This document shows positions 1-8,190 of a stretch of DNA of 64,000 nt, one piece after another. The translations under genes were made by a program, and so were the position numbers. This DNA is from Variovorax jilinensis (lineage in GTDB: Bacteria > Pseudomonadota > Gammaproteobacteria > Burkholderiales > Burkholderiaceae_C), in NCBI RefSeq assembly GCF_030316885.1, contig NZ_JASZYQ010000005.1:186001-250000 (forward strand). The letters are read 5' to 3'. The notes beneath the pieces are model-generated. The model was given only the letters and a program-made list of their open reading frames with translations, had not been told where the DNA came from and did no database searches. Within the stretch, counting starts at the first letter, position 1. Each line of letters starts with the position of its first letter.

Positions 1-391
1 GCGCAGCCAGCTCGCCAACGACGTGGTCGTGGTGCGCGACGGCGCGCAGGCCCTCGAATACCTGCGGCGCGAGGGCGAGCATGCGCAGCGCGACGTCGGC
101 AATCCGGCCGTGATCCTGCTCGATCTCAAGCTGCCCAAGCTCACCGGCCTCGAGGTGCTGCGCGAGGTGCGCGCCGATGCTTCGCTGCGCAGCGTGCCGG
201 TGGTCATGCTGACCTCATCGCAGGAAGAGGCGGACGTCGTCAAGAGCTACGAGCTGGGCGTCAATGCGTATGTGGTGAAGCCCGTGATCTTCGAGCAGTT
301 CGTCTCGGCGATCGCCGACCTGGGCGTCTTCTGGGCCGTGCTCAACGAACCGCCTCCGGGCTCGCTCAAGGCGGCGAGGCGCAATGGCTGA
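1..391 (+). CDS. Response regulator, Rcp1/CheY-like single domain, 5' end cut by window edge
   Basis: Single receiver domain protein that accepts a phosphoryl group from a histidine kinase. The reading frame is open from base 2, and the residues before the first GTG (SQLANDVVVVRDGAQALEYL) match the start of the receiver fold of Rcp1-type regulators, so the true start lies outside the window. The phospho-acceptor Asp is in the strand VILLDLKLPK, the conserved Ser/Thr in VVMLTSS and the conserved Lys in VVKPV. There is no output domain, so it probably relays phosphate to a partner. It overlaps the downstream hybrid kinase by 8 bases, indicating an operon. Rcp1 regulators usually sit next to bacteriophytochromes; such a gene would be to the left of this window (inference). 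Confidence 0.88.
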   Translation, partial: RSQLANDVVVVRDGAQALEYLRREGEHAQRDVGNPAVILLDLKLPKLTGLEVLREVRADASLRSVPVVMLTSSQEEADVVKSYELGVNAYVVKPVIFEQFVSAIADLGVFWAVLNEPPPGSLKAARRNG

Positions 392-2903
392 TGACGTCCC
401 AACGCCGGGCGCTGCGTCGCGTCCGGAATTCCTGATCCTCGAGGATTCGCGCTTCGATGCCGAGCTGCTGACCGAGGCGCTGCGCGTCGCGCAACCCGCG
501 GCCAGGACGCGCGTGGTCGACAACGAGGCTGCCTTCATCGAAGCCCTGTCGGGCGCGCCTCCGACGTTGATCCTTTCCGACTACGAACTGCCGGGTTTCT
601 CCGGTGAGCATGCGCTCCAGATCGCGCTGCGCCAGGCGCCGGGCGTGCCCTTCATCTTCGTCTCGGGCGTGATCGGCGAGGACAACGCGGTCGAGCTTCT
701 CAAGCGAGGCGCCACCGACTACGTGAGCAAGGACCGGCTGGCGCGCCTGCCCCTGGTTCTCGAACGCGCGCTGCAGGAGAGCCGAGACCGCGCGGGCCGC
801 GAAGACGCACAGCGCCGCCTGCGCGATGCCAATGCCGGCTTCGCACGGGCCGAGACGCGCCGGCTGGCGCTGATCGAGCTGGGCGACCGCATCCGCGACA
901 TGGACGATCCGGGCGACATCGCTTTCGCGGCGTCCGAGATGCTGGGTCGCGAGCTCGAGGTCGACCGGGTCGGCTACGGCGTGGTCGATACGGTGGCCGA
1001 GACAATCGCGATCGAGCGCGACTGGTGCGCGCCGGGCGTCGCCAGTCTTGCGGGCCTGCTGCATTTCCGCGACTACGGTTCCTACATCGACGACCTGCGG
1101 CGCGGCGTGACGGTGGCCTTCGCCGATGCCCGCGAAGATCCGCGTACACGCGACAACGCGGCCGCGCTCGAAGCCATCAGCGCGCGGGCGGTGGTCAACA
1201 TGCCGCTGACCGAGAAGAGCGGGCTGGTGGGCCTGCTGTACCTCAACCACGGACAGGCGCGGGCGTGGCCCGAAGGCGAGGTGGAATTCGTGCGCGAGGT
1301 GGGCGACCGGGTGCGCACGGCAGTGGCTCGGCGCGAAGCCCAGGGCGAGCTCAGGGCATTCGCCGATTCGCTCGAGCGCCAGGTGGCCGAGCGCACGCGC
1401 GAGCGCGACCGCACCTGGGCGCTGAGCCAGGATCTGCTAGGCGTGGCCAATGCGCGCGGCTATTTCGAGAGCGTCAATCCGGCCTGGGAACCGGTGCTCG
1501 GATGGACCCGCGAGGAGCTGCGCGCGCTGCCGTTCCGCAGCTTCGTCCATCCTGACGACCTGGCAGCCACCGAGGCCGAACTGCTGCGGCTTGCGCAGGG
1601 CGAGCGCACGCTCGGCTTCGAGAACCGCTGGCGAACCAAGGCCGGCGGCTACTGCTGGCTGTCGTGGACCGCTGTGCCCGACGAAGGCCTGCTCTACACG
1701 GCCGCGCGCGACATTACCGAGCAGAAGGAGCGTGCGGCCGAGCTCGAGGCCGCGCGCGAGCAGCTGCGCCAGAGCCAGAAACTCGAGGCCGTCGGCCAGC
1801 TCACGGGCGGCCTGGCGCACGACTTCAACAATCTGCTGGCAGCGATCTCGGGCAGCCTCGAGCTGATGCGGCGGCGCGGGCTCGAGGGCCGATACGCCGA
1901 CATCGACCGCTACGTCGACGTGGCCCAGGGCGCAGCCCGGCGGGCGGCGGCGCTCACGCACCGGCTGCTGGCCTTCTCGCGGCGGCAGACGCTGGCTCCC
2001 AAGCCGCTCGATGCGAACCGCCTGGTGGCCGACATGGAAGATCTGGTGCGCCGCACGATGGGGCCGCAGATCGCGCTCGAGTCGGTGGCGGCGGTCGGAC
2101 TGTGGCCGGTGCTGGCCGATCCAAGCCAGCTCGAGAGCGCGCTGCTGAACCTGTGCATCAACGCGCGCGACGCCATGCCCGAGGGCGGCAAGCTCACGAT
2201 CGAGACCGCCAATCGCTGGATCGATTCGCGCACCGCGCGCGCTCGCGATCTCGCGCCGGGCCAGTATGTATCGCTGTGCGTGAGCGACAACGGCGTCGGC
2301 ATGACGCCCGAGGTGGTGGCACGGGCCTTCGATCCCTTCTTCACGACGAAGCCGATCGGCATGGGGACCGGGCTCGGCCTGTCGATGATCTACGGCTTCG
2401 CGAAGCAGTCTGGCGGCCAGGTGCGCATCTACTCCGAGGTCGGCCAGGGCACCATGGTGTGCATCTACCTGCCGCGCAACATGGCCGCCGAGCCAGTGCC
2501 CGAGACGCTGCCGCCCGAGTCCGAGGCGCCGCGCGCCGACCAGGGAGACACCGTGCTGGTGGTCGACGACGAGAGCGCCATCCGCATGCTGATCGTCGAG
2601 GCCATGCAGGAGCTCGGCTACGCCACGCTCGAGGCCGGCGATGGGGCCGAGGCGCTCAAGCTGCTGCAGTCGGACCAGCGGATCGACCTGCTGGTGACCG
2701 ACGTGGGCCTGCCGGGTGGCATGAACGGGCGCCAGGTGGCCGACGCGGCCCGGCTGGCGCGACCCGGCCTCAAGGTGCTCTTCATCACGGGCTATGCCGA
2801 GAACGCGGTGCTGAGCCACGGCCACCTGGCGCCCGGCATGCACGTCATGACGAAGCCGTTCGAGATGGACGTGCTGGCGCGGCGTGTGAAGGAGCTGATC
2901 TGA
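384..2903 (+). CDS. Hybrid sensor histidine kinase: REC-GAF-PAS-HisKA-HATPase-REC
   Basis: A soluble 839-residue hybrid kinase. Domains in order: N-terminal receiver (about 15-135, acceptor Asp66 in SDYELPG), a GAF-like region (about 160-310), a PAS domain (about 340-455, ending in the PAC-like stretch [16 protein letters not shown]), a HisKA dimerisation domain with the phospho-accepting His479 in [11 protein letters not shown], a HATPase domain with N box ([11 protein letters not shown]), G1 (DNGVGM) and G2 ([11 protein letters not shown]), and a C-terminal receiver (Asp773 in VTDVGLPG). No membrane segments are visible, so it senses a cytoplasmic signal, possibly through the GAF domain or by phosphotransfer from another kinase. 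The ATG overlaps the preceding regulator stop. The signal is unknown. Confidence 0.93.
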   Translation: MADDVPTPGAASRPEFLILEDSRFDAELLTEALRVAQPAARTRVVDNEAAFIEALSGAPPTLILSDYELPGFSGEHALQIALRQAPGVPFIFVSGVIGEDNAVELLKRGATDYVSKDRLARLPLVLERALQESRDRAGREDAQRRLRDANAGFARAETRRLALIELGDRIRDMDDPGDIAFAASEMLGRELEVDRVGYGVVDTVAETIAIERDWCAPGVASLAGLLHFRDYGSYIDDLRRGVTVAFADAREDPRTRDNAAALEAISARAVVNMPLTEKSGLVGLLYLNHGQARAWPEGEVEFVREVGDRVRTAVARREAQGELRAFADSLERQVAERTRERDRTWALSQDLLGVANARGYFESVNPAWEPVLGWTREELRALPFRSFVHPDDLAATEAELLRLAQGERTLGFENRWRTKAGGYCWLSWTAVPDEGLLYTAARDITEQKERAAELEAAREQLRQSQKLEAVGQLTGGLAHDFNNLLAAISGSLELMRRRGLEGRYADIDRYVDVAQGAARRAAALTHRLLAFSRRQTLAPKPLDANRLVADMEDLVRRTMGPQIALESVAAVGLWPVLADPSQLESALLNLCINARDAMPEGGKLTIETANRWIDSRTARARDLAPGQYVSLCVSDNGVGMTPEVVARAFDPFFTTKPIGMGTGLGLSMIYGFAKQSGGQVRIYSEVGQGTMVCIYLPRNMAAEPVPETLPPESEAPRADQGDTVLVVDDESAIRMLIVEAMQELGYATLEAGDGAEALKLLQSDQRIDLLVTDVGLPGGMNGRQVADAARLARPGLKVLFITGYAENAVLSHGHLAPGMHVMTKPFEMDVLARRVKELI
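2889..2894 (+). promoter_or_regulatory. Strong Shine-Dalgarno (AAGGAG) that fixes a CTG start for heme oxygenase
   Basis: AAGGAG lies inside the last codons of the hybrid kinase and is 5 bases before CTG at 2900. No ATG, GTG or TTG occurs in that frame at a sensible position, so this site decides the start of the next gene. Confidence 0.6.
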
Positions 2904-3490
2904 GCGCGCCGCCCGTTCTCCAGGCCCTTCGCGGCCGTACCGCCGAACTGCATCGGCGGCTGGACGGCCAGTTGCCGGTCGGGCGCGAGGACGCCTCGCT
3001 CGACGACTACCTCGCCCATCTGCGCGTGCTGGGGCCCTGGATGGTGCAGATGCGCCTGGCATTGGCCGAGGCGCGCGTGCCGGCGCTCGCTGCGGTGGCG
3101 GCGCGCATCGACGATCGATCCCGGGCCCTCGCGCTCGATCTCGGCCTCGAGGATGCCGGCGCTGGCCTGCGCGTCGACGCGAGCGAATGCCGCCGCTTCC
3201 CGCTGCCGGCGTGCGAGCCGCAGGCCTTCGCCTGGGGTCTGGCCTATGTGGTCGAAGGCTCGCAACTTGGCGGTGCCGTGATGTACCGCCGACTGTCGAC
3301 GCGGCTGGCGCCGCATCCGCTGCGCTACTTCGCGCCGGTCGCCGGCGCGACGACGGGCGCAGCCTGGACGGCCTTCGTGGCAGCGCTCGGTGCGGCCGTG
3401 CGGTCGCGGCCGGCGATCGAATCGGCCGCGGACGGCGCCGCTGCCGCCTTCGAGCACCTGCTGGCCGGCTTCGCGCTCGATGCGGCATGA
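2900..3490 (+). CDS. Biliverdin-producing heme oxygenase (BphO-like), probable CTG start
   Basis: 196-residue all-helical protein of the bacterial heme oxygenase family, which cleaves heme to biliverdin, CO and iron; biliverdin is the chromophore of bacteriophytochromes. The N-terminal motif LRGRTAELHRRLD carries the proximal His expected of the family, and GLAYVVEGSQLGGAVMYRRL (about 110-130) matches the conserved distal-helix region. The frame has no upstream ATG/GTG that makes sense: the earliest plausible initiation is CTG at 2900, giving a CTGA overlap with the kinase stop and an N terminus [12 protein letters not shown]. It also overlaps exonuclease III by 4 bases. A more distant heme-oxygenase-fold relative with a different activity is possible. 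Confidence 0.72.
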   Translation: MSAPPVLQALRGRTAELHRRLDGQLPVGREDASLDDYLAHLRVLGPWMVQMRLALAEARVPALAAVAARIDDRSRALALDLGLEDAGAGLRVDASECRRFPLPACEPQAFAWGLAYVVEGSQLGGAVMYRRLSTRLAPHPLRYFAPVAGATTGAAWTAFVAALGAAVRSRPAIESAADGAAAAFEHLLAGFALDAA

Positions 3491-4269
3491 AGATCGCGAC
3501 CTTCAACGTCAACGGCGTGAATGGACGGCTCGCGCGCCTGCTCGAATGGCTGGAGGAGGCGAGACCCGACGTCGCCTGCCTGCAGGAACTCAAGTCCCCC
3601 GATGCGAGTTTCCCGGCCGGTGCCATCCGCGACGCCGGCTACGGCGTGGTGTTCCATGGCCAGAAGTCCTGGAACGGGGTCGCCATCCTCGCGCGCGGCC
3701 GCGAGCCGATAGAGACCGGACGCGGCCTGCCCGGGCTGGAGGCCGATCCGCAGAGCCGCTACCTCGAGGCGGTGGTGGACGGCGTGGTGATCGGCTGCCT
3801 CTACCTGCCGAACGGCAATCCGCAGCCGGGGCCGAAGTTCGACTACAAGCTGGCCTGGTTCGAACGCTTCAACGCCCATGCCCGCAGGCTGTTCGACTGC
3901 GGCCTGCCGGTGGTGCTGGCGGGCGACTACAACGTGGTGCCGACCGACCTCGACATCTACAACCCGGCCTCCTGGCGCGACGACGCACTGCTGCAGCCGG
4001 AAAGCCGCGAGGCCTTCGCGGCGCTGCTCGGCCAGGGCTGGGTCGATGCGCTGCGGACGCTGCATCCGCACGAGCGCATCTATACCTTCTGGGACTACTG
4101 GCGAAACCGCTGGCCGCGCAATGCGGGCCTGCGAATCGACCATCTGCTGCTGAATCCGCAACTCGCGCCGCTGTTGCGCAGAGCCGGGATCGACCGCGAG
4201 GTGCGCGGCCGGCCCGGCGCCAGCGACCATGCGCCGACCTGGATCGAGGTCGACCTGCCGGGCCGCTGA
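3487..4269 (+). CDS. xth: Exodeoxyribonuclease III (AP endonuclease, EEP fold)
   Basis: 260-residue DNA repair nuclease that cuts 5' of abasic sites and degrades duplex DNA 3'-5'. Landmarks of the endonuclease/exonuclease/phosphatase fold are present in order: FNVNGVN at the N terminus, the metal ligand Glu in LQELKSPD, the catalytic GDYNVVPTD, and the terminal SDHAP with the Asp-His pair. Length matches the family (about 255-270). The start ATG overlaps the heme oxygenase stop (ATGA), so it is probably carried as the last gene of that operon although its role is unrelated. It converges on the lipoprotein gene with only 9 bases between stops. Confidence 0.93.
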   Translation: MKIATFNVNGVNGRLARLLEWLEEARPDVACLQELKSPDASFPAGAIRDAGYGVVFHGQKSWNGVAILARGREPIETGRGLPGLEADPQSRYLEAVVDGVVIGCLYLPNGNPQPGPKFDYKLAWFERFNAHARRLFDCGLPVVLAGDYNVVPTDLDIYNPASWRDDALLQPESREAFAALLGQGWVDALRTLHPHERIYTFWDYWRNRWPRNAGLRIDHLLLNPQLAPLLRRAGIDREVRGRPGASDHAPTWIEVDLPGR

Positions 4270-4278
4270 TTCCGCGCT

Positions 4279-5235
4279 TCAGCGGTAGCCGGTGTCGTTC
4301 GCGTTGTGGATGATCCAGGTAAGGTTGCCGCCCGAGATGTTGCCCAGGTTGCCACCCGCGAAGATCAGCCGGCCCTGGCCCTTGTAGGCCAGCTCGATGC
4401 GCGTGCGATCGCCGCCGAAGTAGAAGGGGATGAAGGCCTTGCCGGTGACATAGGCGCCCTGGTCGGTCGGCTGGCCCACGATGTCCGTGACCTGCTTGAG
4501 GCTCATGCCGATCTGCAGCTGCGTGAACTTCGAGCCCGGCGCCGGGTTGCCCGTGATCTCGCCTTCGTAGTCGTTGATGCCCTTGACCGTGCGGCCGCTG
4601 CCGGCCTCGATCTTGGTCGAGTCGATCACGTTGCCCTGGGCATCCATGCCGGGCTTGGCGGCGCCGCGCGGGGCGGCTGCGGCAGCGCTCGCGGCGGCCG
4701 GTGCCGCAGCCGCGGCTGCCACCGGTGCGGGCGCGGGCGCGGGTGCCGCCTGCATCGGGGCCGGCTTCGGCGCCGGGCCGCAGCGATCGAGCTGCACGAT
4801 GGCCTGCTTGGTCGAGGCCGACCATTCGACCTGCACCACGCGCGAGGCGATCTGGCCGCCCGTGAATTCGGGTTCGCAGAGGAAGCGCACCGGGTCGTTC
4901 GACTTGACCGCCACGCTGTCGGCGGCGTCCTTGCGCAGCTTGATCACGCGGGTGGTCGAGAGGTCCTTGCCGTTCAGGGCCTGGGCCAGCTTGGCTTCGT
5001 CGCCGCGTGCCTGCTGCACGGCGCGCAGCACCTGCGCATAGCTGATCGGGCCGGTGCTCGCGATCTGCGGCTTGGGCGGCGGGGGCGGTGCGACCGGGGC
5101 CGGCGCGGGCGGGGGCGCCTCGGCGACGGGCGGTGCCTGGGTCTTGGACTGGTTGGCGCAACCGGCCGCGAGGACGGTGAGGGCGGCAAGGGCGGCCAGG
5201 GCGACGCGGCCCGGGGAACGGGTTTCGAGAATCAC
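4279..5235 (-). CDS. Lipoprotein with Ala/Pro-rich linkers and C-terminal BamE-like domain
   Basis: 318 residues starting at a GTG with an excellent Shine-Dalgarno (AGGAGGAG, 8 bases upstream). A lipoprotein signal peptide ends in LAAGC (lipid-modified Cys26). Two low-complexity Ala/Pro stretches (about 33-58 and 160-195) flank a domain of unknown type with the sequence VRFLCEPEFTGG. The C-terminal part, containing FTQLQIGMSLKQVTDIVGQP, resembles the SmpA/OmlA/BamE fold, in which a strand-helix motif follows a short beta hairpin. It ends with two Gly-rich strands. Predicted to sit in the periplasm, probably anchored in the outer membrane. Function unknown; it is larger than true BamE (about 110-150 residues) and is not likely to be the BAM subunit itself. 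Confidence 0.65.
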   Translation of the reverse strand: MILETRSPGRVALAALAALTVLAAGCANQSKTQAPPVAEAPPPAPAPVAPPPPPKPQIASTGPISYAQVLRAVQQARGDEAKLAQALNGKDLSTTRVIKLRKDAADSVAVKSNDPVRFLCEPEFTGGQIASRVVQVEWSASTKQAIVQLDRCGPAPKPAPMQAAPAPAPAPVAAAAAAPAAASAAAAAPRGAAKPGMDAQGNVIDSTKIEAGSGRTVKGINDYEGEITGNPAPGSKFTQLQIGMSLKQVTDIVGQPTDQGAYVTGKAFIPFYFGGDRTRIELAYKGQGRLIFAGGNLGNISGGNLTWIIHNANDTGYR

Positions 5236-5397
5236 GAGATCAACTCCTCCTGTAACAAAGTTCTGATTATTTCAGCGCGGCGCTGCGATGCCTAGCGATC
5301 TTCGCGCGAGCCGTCAGCCGTCGAAAAATCACGGCCATGCGGGAAAGCACTGGTTTAATGCCGGTCAGGCGCTAATTCAGGGGGAGGAAATGCGCAC

Positions 5398-6963
5398 ATG
5401 AACCGTTCTGGTTTCCGGCGCGTCGCATCGACGCGTCGACACCGCGGACCCGGCTGGCGGCCGGCCGTGGCGCTCCTGGCGCTGCTGGGCGGCTGCGCCG
5501 TCGGCCCCGATTTCACGTCGCCGGCGCCCCCGCCCGGCGCTGAAGGCACTGCCTATACGCCGACACCGCTGGCCGCCCAGACCGCCTCCGCGCCCGGCAT
5601 CATCGCTGGCGAATCGCAGCGCCTGGTGCTCGGGCAGGACATCCCGGCCCAGTGGTGGACGGTGTTCCATTCCGAGGCGCTCGACGCGCTGATCCGCTCG
5701 GCGCTGGCGCAGAACCCGACCCTGGCGTCGGCGCAGGCCGCGCTGCGGCAGTCGCAGGAAATCTACACGGCCCAGACCGGCGCCCTGCGCTATCCGAATA
5801 TCGGCCTGCGTGTGAATGCGGAGCGCGAGCGCGCGGCGCTGGCCACGGGCCGCCTCGGCACCTACAACCTGTTCAACGTCGGTGTCGACGTCTCCTACCA
5901 GCTCGATCTGTTCGGCGGCAACACGCGCGCGCTCGAGAGCTATGCCGCCGCTGTCGACTACCAGCGCTTCCAGGTCGAGGCGACCTACCTCACGCTGGTC
6001 TCGAACCTGGTCTCGACCGCGATCCTCGAGGCCTCGCTGCGGGCGCAGGTCAAGGCGACGCGCGAGGTGCTGGAACTGCTCGAGCGGCAACTCAAGGTGG
6101 TCAACGTGCAGTTCGACGCCGGCGCGGTGGCGCGTTCGGCCGTGCTCACGCAGCAGACGCAGATCGCCCAGGCGCGCGCCACCATCCCGCCGCTCGAGAA
6201 GTCGCTGGCGCAGGCGCAGCATCAGCTGTCGGTGCTGGCCGGCCGGCTGCCGAGCGAGGCCGGCATGCCGGAATTCAACGTCGATTCGCTGCGATTCCCG
6301 CAGGAACTGCCGCTGACCCTGCCGTCCTCGCTGGTGCGCCAGCGGCCCGACATCCGGGCCAGCGAGGCGCTGCTGCACGAGGCCAGCGCGCAGGTCGGGG
6401 TGGCGACCGCGGCGCAGTATCCGCAGGTGACGCTGGGCGCCGGCTACGGCAGTGCGTCGTCGACCACGAGCGGCCTGTTCAGGGCCGATTCGGCGATCTG
6501 GAACTTCGGTGCCGGCCTGGTGCAGCCGATCTTCAACGGCGGCCAGCTCAGCGCCCAGAAGCGCGCGGCCGAGGCCGCCTACGACCAGGCCCAGGCCCAG
6601 TACCGCGCCACCGTGCTGTCGGCCTTCCAGAACGTGGCCGATTCGTTGCGCGCGATCCAGTCCGATGCCGACACGCTGCGTGCGCAGGCCGAGGCCGAGT
6701 CGACCGCGCGCGAGTCGCTGCGGATCGCGAACGAGCAGTACCGGCTCGGGGCCGTGAGTTTCCTGCTGCTGCTCGACACGCAGCGCAGCTATGCCCAGAC
6801 CCGCATCGCGCTGGTGCAGGCTCAGGCGGCTCGCTACGCGAGCACGGCCGCACTGTTCCAGGCGCTGGGCGGCGGCTGGTGGAACGAGGGGCCGCTGGCC
6901 GACGCCTCGCGCCCGGGCAGCGAGGCCGTCATCGAACGACCCCGATTGGCGCCGGTGCGCTGA
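5398..6963 (+). CDS. Outer-membrane efflux lipoprotein of an RND pump (OprM/NodT family)
   Basis: 521-residue TolC-like channel. The N-terminal signal ends in a lipobox (LLGGC, Cys33) followed by the family hallmark AVGPDF. The rest is two repeated coiled-coil/beta-strand halves typical of OprM, with the conserved SLVRQRPDIRASEALLHEA segment starting the second half. Trimer formation gives a channel crossing outer membrane and periplasm. It heads a same-strand set with the adaptor (36-base gap) and the inner-membrane pump, which together form a complete tripartite exporter. The order (channel first) differs from the common adaptor-pump-channel order. GGGAGGAAA lies just upstream of the start. 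Confidence 0.92.
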   Translation: MNRSGFRRVASTRRHRGPGWRPAVALLALLGGCAVGPDFTSPAPPPGAEGTAYTPTPLAAQTASAPGIIAGESQRLVLGQDIPAQWWTVFHSEALDALIRSALAQNPTLASAQAALRQSQEIYTAQTGALRYPNIGLRVNAERERAALATGRLGTYNLFNVGVDVSYQLDLFGGNTRALESYAAAVDYQRFQVEATYLTLVSNLVSTAILEASLRAQVKATREVLELLERQLKVVNVQFDAGAVARSAVLTQQTQIAQARATIPPLEKSLAQAQHQLSVLAGRLPSEAGMPEFNVDSLRFPQELPLTLPSSLVRQRPDIRASEALLHEASAQVGVATAAQYPQVTLGAGYGSASSTTSGLFRADSAIWNFGAGLVQPIFNGGQLSAQKRAAEAAYDQAQAQYRATVLSAFQNVADSLRAIQSDADTLRAQAEAESTARESLRIANEQYRLGAVSFLLLLDTQRSYAQTRIALVQAQAARYASTAALFQALGGGWWNEGPLADASRPGSEAVIERPRLAPVR

Positions 6964-6999
6964 ACGGTCGACCAACAAGAAAGTGGAGCGAGGAATTTC

Positions 7000-8181
7000 A
7001 TGACCAAGCGGATGCTCATCATGCTGGGGTGCGTGTTGTTGCTGGTGGCCGGGCTGGCCTTCGGCTTCTATCTGCACGTGAGGGCCCTGATGGCCAGCGC
7101 GCCCAAGCCCGGCGCCCAGACCGTGACCGCGATGAAGGCGCAGATGCTCGAATGGCAGCCCCAGCTCAACGGCGTCGGCACGCTGGTCGCGGTGCGCGGC
7201 GTCGACGTCACGACCGAGATCGCGGGCATGGTGCGCAAGATCAATTTCAAGTCGGGCCAGGACGTCAAGGCGGGCGAGCTGCTGCTGCAGCTCAACGACG
7301 ATGCCGACGTCGCCCAGCTGGCCTCGCTGAAGGCTACGGCCGACCTCGCCGCCACCACGCTCAAGCGCGACCAGGCGCAGCTGGCCGGCCAGGCGGTGAG
7401 CCAGGCGGTGGTCGACACCGACATGGCCGACCTTCGCAGCAAGCGCGCGCTGGTGGCGCAGCAGGAGGCGACGATCGCCAAGAAGGCGATCCGCGCGCCC
7501 TTCTCGGGCCGGCTCGGCATCACCACCGTCAACCCGGGGCAGTACCTGAACCCGGGCGACAAGATCGTGACGCTGCAGAACCTCGATCCGATCTACATCG
7601 ACTTCTCGCTGCCGCAGGGTCAGATCGCGAACCTCCAGGTGGGCCAGGTGGTGAACGTGGTGGCCGACGCCTACAGCACCGAGGTGTTCCCGGGCAAGAT
7701 CAGCGCGATCAATCCGAAGGTCGACACCAGCACGCGCAACGTGCTGATCGAGGCCACCGTCGCCAACCCCCAGAAGCGCCTGCTGCCCGGCATGTTCGCG
7801 CGCGCCAACGTCGACGTCGGCGAGAAGAAGCGCTACCTCACGCTGCCGCAGACCGCGATCACCTACAACCCCTACGGCTCGACCGTGTTCCTGCTTAAGC
7901 CGCCCGCGCCGCCACCGGCCCCGGGCAGCAAGGACGCCAAGGATGCCAAGCCCGCACCGCCGCCGCCGCCGCCGGGCACCGAGCACGACCTGGTCGCCCA
8001 CCAGGTGTTCGTGACCACCGGCCAGACCCGCGGCGACCAGGTGGCGATCCTCTCGGGCGTGGCAGAGGGCGACCAGGTCGTCACGAGCGGACAGCTCAAG
8101 CTCAAGAACGGCACGCCGGTGGTGATCGACAACAAGGTGCTGCCGGCCGACAACCCCAACCCGAAGCCGCAGGAACGCTGA
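7000..8181 (+). CDS. RND efflux periplasmic adaptor (membrane fusion protein)
   Basis: 393 residues with one N-terminal membrane anchor (about 5-25). Lipoyl-like half motifs surround a short helical hairpin: GVDVTTEIAGMVRKINFKSG and AIRAPFSGRLGITTVNPG. This identifies the HlyD/AcrA adaptor family, nearest in appearance to the MexH-type branch. An unusual stretch rich in Pro, Lys and Asp (about residues 299-330) interrupts the membrane-proximal domain; its repeated Pro runs look like a flexible insertion. It links the outer-membrane channel to the RND pump that begins 9 bases downstream. Confidence 0.92.
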   Translation: MTKRMLIMLGCVLLLVAGLAFGFYLHVRALMASAPKPGAQTVTAMKAQMLEWQPQLNGVGTLVAVRGVDVTTEIAGMVRKINFKSGQDVKAGELLLQLNDDADVAQLASLKATADLAATTLKRDQAQLAGQAVSQAVVDTDMADLRSKRALVAQQEATIAKKAIRAPFSGRLGITTVNPGQYLNPGDKIVTLQNLDPIYIDFSLPQGQIANLQVGQVVNVVADAYSTEVFPGKISAINPKVDTSTRNVLIEATVANPQKRLLPGMFARANVDVGEKKRYLTLPQTAITYNPYGSTVFLLKPPAPPPAPGSKDAKDAKPAPPPPPPGTEHDLVAHQVFVTTGQTRGDQVAILSGVAEGDQVVTSGQLKLKNGTPVVIDNKVLPADNPNPKPQER

Positions 8182-8190
8182 AGGCGCCCG

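Noticed and set aside
1437..3626. A 729-codon minus-strand frame opposite the hybrid kinase.
   Set aside because: Shadow frame of the kinase and heme oxygenase; no domain and biased composition.
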